From positions 1-12,200 of the forward strand of contig JAGBZE010000159.1 of the NCBI GenBank assembly GCA_017628435.1: a stretch of 12,200 nt of DNA, written 5' to 3'. The position numbers and the translations under genes were made by a program. The notes beneath the pieces were generated by a model, which did no database searches, was not told the DNA's origin, and saw nothing but the letters and a program-made list of their open reading frames with translations. The stretch comes from Akkermansia sp. (GTDB lineage Bacteria > Verrucomicrobiota > Verrucomicrobiia > Verrucomicrobiales > Akkermansiaceae). Shown here piece after piece: positions 1 to 6,962 of this stretch. Each line of letters begins with the position of its first letter. The stretch's first letter is position 1.

Positions 1-952
1 AACCGCTCCAGGTTTCCCACTCCTCCCCCAAATAATAACCACCATGCCAGAACTGGCGGTTGAACACACGCAGCAATTCTTCCTCCCAGGCGGCTACTTT
101 CTCCGGGCACCACTCCCCGGCAGCACAGCACTGCACCGCATCCTTATACACAGAGGTCACAGTGGACACATACGCCTCAGAACGGCCACGGCCTTCCAGC
201 TTGAATACCGATACACCCGCCTCCACCAGCTGGTCTATCACACGAATGGTGCAGATATCCTTGGGTGACATGATGTACTGGTTGTCAATATCCATTTCAA
301 AGCCGGTCTCGGTATCTGTCACACGGTACTTGCGGCGGCAAAGCTGGTAGCACTGGCCACGGTTGGCGCTGGCATTATAGGCTGCAAGACTCATGCCGCA
401 CTTGCCGGAAATGCCGATGCAAAGAGCACCATGAGCAAACACCTCGATACGCACCAGCTCACCAGAGGGGCCGGTGATATTCTCGCGCTTGATACCCTCG
501 ATGATATGGCGAATCTGGCTCAGCTTCAGCTCACGGGCAAGCACCATCACATCCGCATAGGCGGCAAAGAACCGCACAGCCCCCATATTGCACACGTTCG
601 CCTGCACAGAGATGTGCACCTCCAGCCCAATGCTGTGTGCATACGAAATAACAGCCAGGTCCGCAGCAATCACGGCATCCACGCCGGCATCCTTGGCCTG
701 GCGCAGCAACTGCTGCATGCCTTCCATCTCCTCGTCATAAATAATCACATTGCAGGTCAGATAAGCCTTCGCCCCACAGGCATGACACAGGCGAGCCACC
801 TTTGGTAAATCCTCCACGGTGAAGTTGACTGTGGAACGGGCACGCATGTTGTACATACCCACACCGAAATACACACTATCCGCCCCGGCACGCAAGGCTG
901 CTGCCAGGGATTCAAACGACCCGGCGGGTGCCATGATTTCCAACTCCTGCAT
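1..952 (-). CDS. U32-family (TrhP/RlhA-like) protein, 3' end outside window
   Basis: The 317 visible codons run off the left edge, so the C-terminal part is missing. The U32 signature is intact at residues 170-188 (E-x-F-x2-G-A-L-C-x4-G-x-C-x-M-S). Cysteines 178, 185, 201 and 205 have the spacing expected of the iron-sulfur ligands in this family. The N-terminus (ELEIMAPAGSFESL) is the usual start of the TIM-barrel-like domain. Although named peptidases, characterised members in E. coli and B. subtilis (TrhP, RlhA) act in prephenate-dependent hydroxylation of tRNA uridine or 23S rRNA cytidine, so a cytoplasmic RNA-modification role is the best guess. Which RNA is modified cannot be told from this part. 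The ATG at 952 fits the family start. An in-frame stop at 995-997 limits upstream extension. No Shine-Dalgarno precedes it; a promoter candidate lies directly upstream. Confidence 0.93.
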   Translation of the reverse strand, partial: MQELEIMAPAGSFESLAAALRAGADSVYFGVGMYNMRARSTVNFTVEDLPKVARLCHACGAKAYLTCNVIIYDEEMEGMQQLLRQAKDAGVDAVIAADLAVISYAHSIGLEVHISVQANVCNMGAVRFFAAYADVMVLARELKLSQIRHIIEGIKRENITGPSGELVRIEVFAHGALCIGISGKCGMSLAAYNASANRGQCYQLCRRKYRVTDTETGFEMDIDNQYIMSPKDICTIRVIDQLVEAGVSVFKLEGRGRSEAYVSTVTSVYKDAVQCCAAGEWCPEKVAAWEEELLRVFNRQFWHGGYYLGEEWETWSG

Positions 953-959
953 GGCCGGA

Positions 960-988
960 AGTTTAACGGTTGTTCCCCGAAAGGTCAA
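960..988 (-). promoter_or_regulatory. Promoter candidate of the U32 gene, near-leaderless geometry
   Basis: On the minus strand, TTGACC (988-983) and TAAACT (965-960) are separated by exactly 17 bp. They match the sigma70 consensus at 5 of 6 and 4 of 6 positions. The -10 ends 7 bases before the ATG at 952, so initiation would occur at or next to the start codon. The rest of the 270-bp divergent gap to the gene at 1223 shows no clear hairpin or repeat, apart from a short 9-bp palindrome at 1030-1038. Found by eye, without experimental support. Confidence 0.5.
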
Positions 989-1169
989 GGAGTTTCACCC
1001 ATATCTGCTGCATTATTACCAGATTTTGTCCATTATGGGATAAGCCGCCCTGATGACAATACCGCTCAGTGTTTCCAATATAACAACAATTTTACAGAAT
1101 CACCCTCATACCCGTCGCAAATGTTATTTCCGCGCTTTATTTTACTCTTCCGAAACTTCAAAATCTTTC

Positions 1170-1198
1170 TTGCAAAAGCCCCAGTCTTGCGGTAGAGT
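1170..1198 (+). promoter_or_regulatory. Promoter candidate of the orphan membrane protein gene
   Basis: TTGCAA (1170-1175) and TAGAGT (1193-1198) are 17 bp apart, each matching 4 of 6 sigma70 consensus positions. The -10 hexamer is identical to that in front of the sialic-acid operon (6926-6921). Here the distance to the start codon at 1223 is 24 bases, leaving a short leader of roughly 17 nt. That leader has no Shine-Dalgarno motif. Confidence 0.5.
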
Positions 1199-1222
1199 TA
1201 TAGAAGCTACTGTGATATTACC

Positions 1223-2017
1223 ATGAAAAAATCTCTTTTCCTGCTGGCGACACTCATGCTGACTCTTCAGCCGGGGCATGCTACAGCCCTGTTCACCAAC
1301 CCTGCCGGCACCTACGAGCGAGAATCCGTTACCTGTAACGCCGGCACTTTTACCGGTGAGCATGGGGCGCTCTATTCCCGCCAGGCCATCTACAACATTG
1401 CCCACTTCCGCAAGGCTAAGGCTGCCACCACAGCCGTGGCAATGACGGTTGACCTTTCCGCCGCCGCAAAAGTCACAGAACCTACTCGACTTCTCACATT
1501 CAGCAGCAATCATGAGCTGGGACTCATGGCTACCCCCGAGGGGATTACGGGCAACTGGCATGGGCACCCCTGGGGCGATACCGTTTCCTACGCAAAACTG
1601 GCCAATCTGCCCTCCGCCATCAACCGTGACGGGGTCGCTTACATTACTTTCACTGTGGTAGCTTCCGGCTGCTGCGGTTCCGGTTGGAATGGCATCGGCG
1701 GTATCATGGGATACGATACCAATGGTGACCTCATCATCAATCTTCCACTCCTGGCTTCTGCCGAAAACAAGGATTTCTCCTCCATTACGGCCAATCTGGA
1801 TTTGGCCAAGGTCATCTCAATAAATCCGAAGGTGAGTCGCAACACAGCTGAGGTAGCCAGCGATGCTGCAACACAAGCAAGAAAAGCCGAGCGTAAATTC
1901 CTGAAATCCAGAGGCGAATGGTTATCTCCCACCGAGTGGGTTTTCACCAGCATCGGTTTCCTTGTACTGCTGGGAGGCATCAGCATTGCCTGTTTCCGCA
2001 AGGGCAAATGGTCCTGA
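1223..2017 (+). CDS. Unrecognised secreted protein with C-terminal membrane anchor
   Basis: I do not recognise a family for this 264-residue protein. The N-terminus is a typical Sec signal peptide (MKK, hydrophobic core, likely cleavage after A20 or A22). The last 26 residues form a hydrophobic segment (about 239-258, starting WVFTSIGF) followed by a basic tail, RKGKWS. That layout resembles type I membrane anchors or sorting signals of the PEP-CTERM kind, but no PEP motif precedes it; the segment begins SPTEW. The central part is rich in Thr, Ala and Gly and includes an ASGCCGSGWNGIGG stretch that could hold a disulfide. Residues 205-230 are charged and Ala/Lys-rich, perhaps a stalk. The likely location is anchored in a membrane and facing outward. 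It is monocistronic, with its own promoter candidate and a strong hairpin downstream. It contains a TCA codon, which is avoided in the neighbouring operon genes. Confidence 0.8.
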   Translation: MKKSLFLLATLMLTLQPGHATALFTNPAGTYERESVTCNAGTFTGEHGALYSRQAIYNIAHFRKAKAATTAVAMTVDLSAAAKVTEPTRLLTFSSNHELGLMATPEGITGNWHGHPWGDTVSYAKLANLPSAINRDGVAYITFTVVASGCCGSGWNGIGGIMGYDTNGDLIINLPLLASAENKDFSSITANLDLAKVISINPKVSRNTAEVASDAATQARKAERKFLKSRGEWLSPTEWVFTSIGFLVLLGGISIACFRKGKWS

Positions 2018-2027
2018 GCACTTTCAA

Positions 2028-2068
2028 CACAATCCCCCGCCCTGGAATATTCCGGGCGGGGGATTGTG
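2028..2068. terminator. Large hairpin between convergent genes, probable bidirectional terminator
   Basis: The left arm (CACAATCCCCCGCCC) pairs with the right arm (GGGCGGGGGATTGTG). The inner GGAAT/ATTCC extends the stem, with one unpaired T as a bulge. The result is about 20 base pairs with a G+C-rich core. It sits 10 nt after the stop of the orphan gene and 24 nt after the stop of the sialidase gene on the other strand, so it could end transcripts from both sides. Neither side has a strong U-tract, so termination may depend on stem strength or the hairpin may mainly block 3' exonucleases. Confidence 0.7.
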
Positions 2069-2092
2069 CTTATAGTAGACGGAGACGGACCG

Positions 2093-3391
2093 CTACTGAG
2101 CCATACCCGTATCTGCACCATCCGTCAGCCATGAGATGCTGAACGGAGCGAAACGGATGTGCTTAATGGGACGCCCATTCACCTCATACAGAACACCTGC
2201 CACACCCGGTTTCACCGGGCAAAGAACAGAGTAGGCAAAGGGGCCATCGCCCACACGCTTCTCCACCGGCCAGGTCTTGCCATCATCATAGCTCATCTTG
2301 ATGATACCATTGGTACGGCTTCCCGTAGTCGGCGTAGAGAACAGGATGCGGCCGCGACCACCCAATGCTGCATCGTCCTCGTGGGAATAACGCGTCAAGC
2401 CATTCTGGCAGTTCGGGCTCGTAAGCTCAGGGTGGTCATTCACCGGTCCCCAGCTCTCACCACCGTTATCAGAATAGGCCACCTTGCGCATTCCTCCACC
2501 CCAGGCGCGGGATACAACGAGCAAGCCACCGTCAGTTGTTTCCACAATTGACACCTCATTGATGCCGCGTCCGGCATCTGATTTCTTACCGATTTTCCAA
2601 GTCTTACCACCGTCATCGGAATAGGCGGCTGCCAGAGTCCAGTTGCCGAAGGGGCCTTCATTCAGGGGCACCACGATACGCCCTTTGTGTTCGCCCCGGG
2701 TAATCTGCACACCGGGATTCGGGCCACTGCAGGTGATGGTCACGCCCTCATTCTTGGTGAACTGGGTCACGTCCTTGGGCGTGCTCCATTTCTTACCGTT
2801 CCGGGAGAAGCAGACAAAGTTGCGGATGCAGCGGTCATCCTTCCAGCCGGTGGGGATATCAGGCGTACGTTCCTTGATTCCCTGCGGATACCGCTGGAAA
2901 AACAGCACAATCTGCTTGCTGGCCTGGTCATAAATCAGGCAGGGATTATTGAATGTAGCCCCCTTGGAGGCGGCGGCCACTACCGGCTTGCTCCAGGTCT
3001 TGCCGCCATTCCGGCTAGTGGAGACAATCAGGTCATTCTGCCCCTGGTCGGTGTCCTGGTAGCGCCCCTCGGCCATGGCTACCAGCATACCGTTGGCATT
3101 GATGATATCCGGTATGCGGATGCTGGCGTAGGGATTGCCCTCTCCGGCCACAAAAACATCTACCGCACGTCCATACGGCTCGCTATCCAGTGCAGCCAGC
3201 TCGGCTGCCGTAGCAGGCTTACCTGCCAGCTGGGATTCCTGACCCTTCTTTTTCTTCTTTCCCTTCTTCTTCACCGGATGGTCCTCAACCGGTTCATCCT
3301 GGGCAAAGGCGGGAGCAAAAGAAACCGGTGCCGCTACCAGCATGGTAGCGGCACACAGAAGAATTGATGAAAGTTTCATCATTTTAGGCAT
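2093..3391 (-). CDS. nanH: Exported GH33 exo-alpha-sialidase
   Basis: This enzyme should cleave terminal sialic acid from glycoconjugates such as mucin. The fold is the six-bladed sialidase propeller. Seen in the sequence: the RIP motif at R92, and Asp-boxes at 126-133, 258-265, 307-314 and 367-374, plus a degenerate one near 196-202. By spacing, the catalytic set would be Arg triad R92, R295 and R359, nucleophile Y387 (FAYSVL) with partner E279, and acid/base D115. A signal peptide covers about residues 4-30 (AFA-Q cleavage). A lysine-rich linker (residues 41-49) follows before the catalytic domain, with no extra carbohydrate-binding module. Of 432 residues, about 350 form the core domain. 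It is last in the operon and overlaps the transporter gene by 8 bp if the first ATG is used. Internal ATGs at 3382 and 3379 are plausible, because an AGGA lies about 11 nt before the former but only about 3 nt before the first. Confidence 0.93.
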   Translation of the reverse strand: MPKMMKLSSILLCAATMLVAAPVSFAPAFAQDEPVEDHPVKKKGKKKKKGQESQLAGKPATAAELAALDSEPYGRAVDVFVAGEGNPYASIRIPDIINANGMLVAMAEGRYQDTDQGQNDLIVSTSRNGGKTWSKPVVAAASKGATFNNPCLIYDQASKQIVLFFQRYPQGIKERTPDIPTGWKDDRCIRNFVCFSRNGKKWSTPKDVTQFTKNEGVTITCSGPNPGVQITRGEHKGRIVVPLNEGPFGNWTLAAAYSDDGGKTWKIGKKSDAGRGINEVSIVETTDGGLLVVSRAWGGGMRKVAYSDNGGESWGPVNDHPELTSPNCQNGLTRYSHEDDAALGGRGRILFSTPTTGSRTNGIIKMSYDDGKTWPVEKRVGDGPFAYSVLCPVKPGVAGVLYEVNGRPIKHIRFAPFSISWLTDGADTGMAQ

Positions 3392-4781
3392 TGTCCTTCT
3401 TGGGAAGACAGAAGAGAATGATACCGCAGAGCATCATCAGCACACCTGCCAGGCTCAGCACAGCAGAGAGCGGAGTACCGGCGTCCTTCAGCATGCCACC
3501 CAACCAGGACACCAGAGCACCGGCACCCACGGAGGTGAGATTCAGCAGGCCGTAGCCCGTGGCGGCGAAGCGCTCATCAATGGTGTTGCGAAGCACCGGC
3601 ATGAGGGTGGCATCCATGGAGCCCTGAGCCACACCCTGCATAGCCACAAGAGCGAGCACAGCAGCCAGACCAATCTCAACACCGAAAATCATTGCCAGCA
3701 GCACGCAGGGACCAGCAATACAGAAAGCAATACCGGGCACATAGGCGCGGGCGTTCTTATTGCGAAGGTACCAGCGGTCGGCAATCACGGCGCAAGCCAG
3801 CACAGAAATGTACTTGGCAATATTAATCCAGAAGGTGGCCTGGGGACCAGCCTCAGCCTCGGAGATGCCGAACATATCCTGCAGCAAGCGCGGATACCAG
3901 CCCAGCAGGAACCAGTTAGCGAAACCGGCAAAGGAAATCATGAGCAGCAGCAGATACATACCACGACCGGTGAAGATACTCTTAAGCATCTGACCCAGGG
4001 TGAAGCTGGGAGCAGAGGGAGCAGCAGTCTCCGTGGCAACGGTTTCAGAAGGAGCATCCTGAGCCTTCGGATCGCGCAGGAAGAAGAGAACGATAAGACC
4101 GTAAGCCACACCAATGAAGCCGAACAGCTCAAAGGTAAGGCGCCAACCCAGCTGGCAGGGATCGCCAGCCATCATGGCACCGCAACCAGCCAGCACCTGA
4201 CCGGCATAGATACCGCTCATATGCAGACCAGTGGCCAGGGAGCGGGTACCACCGCGGTGATAGTCAGTAATGAGAGCCAGTGCAGCGGGAATATAGAATG
4301 CCTCACTCACACCCATCATGGCACGCCAGAAAATGAGTTCTTCATAGGATTCAGACTTACCGGTCATCCAGGTCACCACAGACCACACGACCAGAGAGCA
4401 CATGATGATGAAGGAACGGCTGAAGCGATCGGCCAGATAACCACCCACCGGGGACAGAGCCGCATATACGATGAGGAAAGCGGAAGTCACCATACCGAAC
4501 TGGGCCTGAGTCATCTCAATGCAACCAGGACCTTCAGTCATGGAGGTATTGAGCACAGCCAGCAGCTGGCGGTCGAAGTAGTTCAGCATCACCACCACCC
4601 AGAGCACAGCAACGGCGATCCAGGCCCACTTACCAGGCTTGGTCACGGGTGCATTCTGAGGAATGGCGGGCTTACCAAGGCCCTTCTTGCAGGCAGCCAT
4701 AACAGCCAGCACAGCAATACCGATGGCCACCCAGGGGGTGAGATCGGCGAGGAACGACAATACGGGATTGGGTTCAGTCAT
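3384..4781 (-). CDS. MFS transporter, ACS-like, probable sialic acid importer
   Basis: This is a 465-residue integral membrane protein of the major facilitator superfamily. NYFDR (67-71) in the first core helix and motif A (GYLADRFSR, 114-122) in the helix 2-3 loop fit the anion:cation symporter group, which includes sialic acid and hexuronate carriers. The two halves are joined by an Ala/Pro/Thr-rich cytoplasmic loop after FFLRDP. An additional hydrophobic segment at about residues 14-31, followed by a basic linker (CKKGLGK), precedes the canonical helices, suggesting 13 rather than 12 helices. Substrate is inferred from position between an exported mutarotase and a sialidase; the sequence alone does not fix it. 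The gap to the upstream gene is 21 nt, A/T-rich and without a Shine-Dalgarno. It overlaps the sialidase start by 8 bp. Confidence 0.9.
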   Translation of the reverse strand: MTEPNPVLSFLADLTPWVAIGIAVLAVMAACKKGLGKPAIPQNAPVTKPGKWAWIAVAVLWVVVMLNYFDRQLLAVLNTSMTEGPGCIEMTQAQFGMVTSAFLIVYAALSPVGGYLADRFSRSFIIMCSLVVWSVVTWMTGKSESYEELIFWRAMMGVSEAFYIPAALALITDYHRGGTRSLATGLHMSGIYAGQVLAGCGAMMAGDPCQLGWRLTFELFGFIGVAYGLIVLFFLRDPKAQDAPSETVATETAAPSAPSFTLGQMLKSIFTGRGMYLLLLMISFAGFANWFLLGWYPRLLQDMFGISEAEAGPQATFWINIAKYISVLACAVIADRWYLRNKNARAYVPGIAFCIAGPCVLLAMIFGVEIGLAAVLALVAMQGVAQGSMDATLMPVLRNTIDERFAATGYGLLNLTSVGAGALVSWLGGMLKDAGTPLSAVLSLAGVLMMLCGIILFCLPKKDNA

Positions 4782-4802
4782 ATGTTGTTTATTATTTCGT
4801 TG

Positions 4803-5915
4803 TTATTTGGAGAGATTGAGGGTAGAAATGACGGGGGTACGCACGCCGGGATGCGTCTCGCCGGAGATGATGAAGACGGTGCCCATCACCTTCACAGCAG
4901 GAGCTGTGGCAATGCCGATGCTATTCTGACCGGCCACAGCCCAGGCACCCGTCTCCGGATTGAAGCTGTACACCGTGGTGTTCTGGCCGGGGTGGTCAGC
5001 AGGAGCATTGCCAGCCAGGCTGGCGCGGTAGAAATTACCGGGGTCACCGCAGAGCAGCAGCATACCACCACGCATGGTGGGCATGGGAGTAGCGGGAGCC
5101 ACGATGGTCTCAGGCATATCGGCAGCCTGGGTCCAGGTGTTGGCAGCGGGGTCGTAGCACCAGGTGCTCTTCAGATAGGTGCGTTCTGCAGCCCCCTTGG
5201 CATCCGGATGCAGAGAGCAACCGCCGGTCACATAAATCCTGCCATCCTTCCACACACCGGCTGCAGCCAGCATGCGGCCTTCACCCGGCATGGGAGCCAG
5301 TTCCTGCCAGCCGGCAGCAGGATTCTGCAGGTCGAGCACATAGCTGCTGCTCAAGCAGGTCACAGATTCAGCCTTTTCCTGACCACCGAACACATAGAGC
5401 TTGCCCTTTACCTGTACAAAGGCGGGGTAGGCAATGGTGGTAGGCAGTGCGGGCAGAGCTTCGCTGCTGCCATCGGACTTGATGCGGGTCACGGTGGCAA
5501 GGTGGCCATCCATATTGCAGCCACCGGCAATCACCATGCTGCATCCCTTGGTGGTGTGGGCTGCATAGCCGATGGGATAGGGAAGCTTTGCAAGCACGGT
5601 GCAGCTGCCATCTGCCGGGTTGATGCTCAGAATTTCATCATAGAACACCTTAGCACCACGCTCTGCCGGGGTCTTGGCACCCGGCTTGGCATTCGGGAAG
5701 TTGGCACCGCCAATGGCCAGAATACGCGGCCCCTCAGCTGTCCGCACCACGCTGGCCACCATACCGGCACGGCCAACGGAGTCAGAAATCTTCGGACTCT
5801 CGGCCAGCGGCAGAGAAACAACCTTGGACGGTGCAGCCTTACCACAGCCGGGGCAGCACTGGGCTGACAGTGGCAGAGCGGCCATAGCAGCCAGAATAAA
5901 GACATTCTTCAACAT
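4803..5915 (-). CDS. Exported cyclically permuted Kelch mutarotase (NanM-like)
   Basis: This 370-residue Kelch beta-propeller probably equilibrates alpha- and beta-sialic acid outside the cytoplasm, before uptake. Family blocks seen are GGANFPNAKPG (69-79), the paired Gly blade motifs IAGG, YVFGG and YVTGG, and a terminal SGETHPGVRTP (351-361). In E. coli NanM the NGE-x-KPG block is central and the GGA-x-F block follows it. Here the order is reversed, which places the protein in the cyclically permuted mutarotase family. A Sec signal peptide spans about residues 1-18, with likely cleavage LSA-Q. A lipobox is absent because Gln occupies the position before Cys20. The mature end starts with a cysteine cluster, QCCPGCGK. 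No Shine-Dalgarno was seen before the ATG. It lies 16 nt after the other Kelch gene and 21 nt before the transporter gene. Substrate is inferred from the operon. Confidence 0.88.
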   Translation of the reverse strand: MLKNVFILAAMAALPLSAQCCPGCGKAAPSKVVSLPLAESPKISDSVGRAGMVASVVRTAEGPRILAIGGANFPNAKPGAKTPAERGAKVFYDEILSINPADGSCTVLAKLPYPIGYAAHTTKGCSMVIAGGCNMDGHLATVTRIKSDGSSEALPALPTTIAYPAFVQVKGKLYVFGGQEKAESVTCLSSSYVLDLQNPAAGWQELAPMPGEGRMLAAAGVWKDGRIYVTGGCSLHPDAKGAAERTYLKSTWCYDPAANTWTQAADMPETIVAPATPMPTMRGGMLLLCGDPGNFYRASLAGNAPADHPGQNTTVYSFNPETGAWAVAGQNSIGIATAPAVKVMGTVFIISGETHPGVRTPVISTLNLSK

Positions 5916-5931
5916 ATGAGTTCAGAATTGG

Positions 5932-6912
5932 TTACATCTTAGCCCCCCAGACCTGATTGGAACGCTTGCCGGGGCGCTGCTCGCCGTTCACAATCACAGC
6001 CATACCGTTCCACACAGCGCAGGGCAACACGGCACGAGCCACGGCAATCTCACCGGCATCATACCAGGTATCGCTGCCGGGGCAGTAGCACAGGCTCTGG
6101 TTATGGAAACCGGGGTGATTCTGCGGGGTAAAGCCCTTCACCGTGGCATCATCGCCACCCAGCAGGTAGATGCGACCACCAATCACCGGTGCGGGCGTGG
6201 GGGCGGCACCGCAGTAGTGCGGCAGGTGCGCCAGACGACGCCAGCCGGTCTCAGAGCTCCAGCTCCAGGCATCTGTCAGCATCTCGCGGGCCATGCGGCC
6301 CTCATCACCAGGCTGCAGACCAATGCCGCCGAGCACATAAATAGTGTGGCCGATAGTGGCCATCTGCTGCAGGAAGCGACCACGGCAGGGCATGGGCTCA
6401 CCATCGCTCCAGGTGTCGGTCTCAGGGTCATAGACCCACATACGGGCTTCGGCATCCTGTTCGCCGGGAGCCACGGAGCCACCCTGCACATAGACCTTAC
6501 CACCCATCACGGCAGCGGCGTGGCCGGTGAGCGTGGTGGGAAGCGGAGCCACTGCCTTGCACTGCACATCGGAACCGTCCCAGCTCAGCATATAGCAATC
6601 AGCCACAGCGCCATCAGCATTGCTGCCGCCAATCAGCATAACACCCTGCGGCAGAGTCGCCGTAGCACCATAGCCCAGGGGCTTGGGCAGGGGCGTGGCA
6701 TCCTTCCAGCCGATTTCACCGGCAGGAAGCACATAGATGCGATCCGTCCAGCGCTTGGGGCCACCTTCCCAGAGCGGTTTTTCCGGGAAATTAGCACCAC
6801 CGCACACGATGAGGGCACCGTTACTCACGCCGGCATAAGAACCGGCAAAACCTTCAACATCCGGCAGGTCTGCCAGCTGTTTCCATTCCAGAGAAAGCTG
6901 TTCGTTTTGCAT
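5932..6912 (-). CDS. Cytoplasmic-type cyclically permuted Kelch mutarotase
   Basis: First gene of the sialic-acid operon, encoding a 326-residue Kelch propeller with no signal peptide or membrane segment, so probably cytoplasmic. Block order is again permuted relative to E. coli NanM: FAGSYAGVSNGALIVCGGAN-F lies at 22-42 and NGEQRPGKRSNQVW near the C-terminus (309-322). WTDRIYV (55-61) and the PLGYGAT block (78-84) also match the family. It would act on imported sialic acid, or on another sugar with a slow anomeric equilibrium. It pairs with the exported paralogue 16 nt downstream, yet the two are diverged outside the motifs. The ATG at 6912 is preceded by AAGGA, 3 nt away, and by a promoter whose -10 ends 8 bases upstream. 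The Shine-Dalgarno-like bases may therefore not be transcribed. Confidence 0.88.
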   Translation of the reverse strand: MQNEQLSLEWKQLADLPDVEGFAGSYAGVSNGALIVCGGANFPEKPLWEGGPKRWTDRIYVLPAGEIGWKDATPLPKPLGYGATATLPQGVMLIGGSNADGAVADCYMLSWDGSDVQCKAVAPLPTTLTGHAAAVMGGKVYVQGGSVAPGEQDAEARMWVYDPETDTWSDGEPMPCRGRFLQQMATIGHTIYVLGGIGLQPGDEGRMAREMLTDAWSWSSETGWRRLAHLPHYCGAAPTPAPVIGGRIYLLGGDDATVKGFTPQNHPGFHNQSLCYCPGSDTWYDAGEIAVARAVLPCAVWNGMAVIVNGEQRPGKRSNQVWGAKM

Positions 6913-6920
6913 TGTTCCTT

Positions 6921-6949
6921 ACTCTAGCACACTCTATGTGCCACCGCAA
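6921..6949 (-). promoter_or_regulatory. Promoter candidate of the sialic-acid operon
   Basis: On the minus strand, TTGCGG (6949-6944) and TAGAGT (6926-6921) are spaced by 17 bp, in the 50-bp gap after thiM. The -10 equals the one in front of the orphan gene (1193-1198). Only 8 bases, AAGGAACA, separate it from the ATG at 6912. No operator-like inverted repeat is visible, and no regulator gene is adjacent. No terminator was found between thiM and this promoter, so read-through from the obg-thiM operon is possible. Confidence 0.5.
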
Positions 6950-6962
6950 GCAGGAATTTTCT

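Noticed and set aside
953..1222. Possible riboswitch or small RNA in the divergent gap
   Set aside because: Apart from the two promoter candidates and a 9-bp palindrome at 1030-1038, no stable stem, conserved motif or terminator was seen.
1142..1567. Open frame of 141 codons on the minus strand opposite the orphan gene
   Set aside because: The plus-strand gene has a convincing signal peptide and membrane anchor as well as a promoter; the minus frame has none and ends inside the upstream promoter region.
3342..5867. Open frame of 841 codons on the plus strand
   Set aside because: It is antisense and codon-aligned to the MFS and exported Kelch genes, which have full family motifs. Its translation is His-, Gly- and Thr-rich with no domain, and its openness follows from sense codon bias.
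6103..6927. Open frame of 274 codons on the plus strand
   Set aside because: It is a shadow of the cytoplasmic Kelch gene, with no domain and composition typical of an antisense frame.
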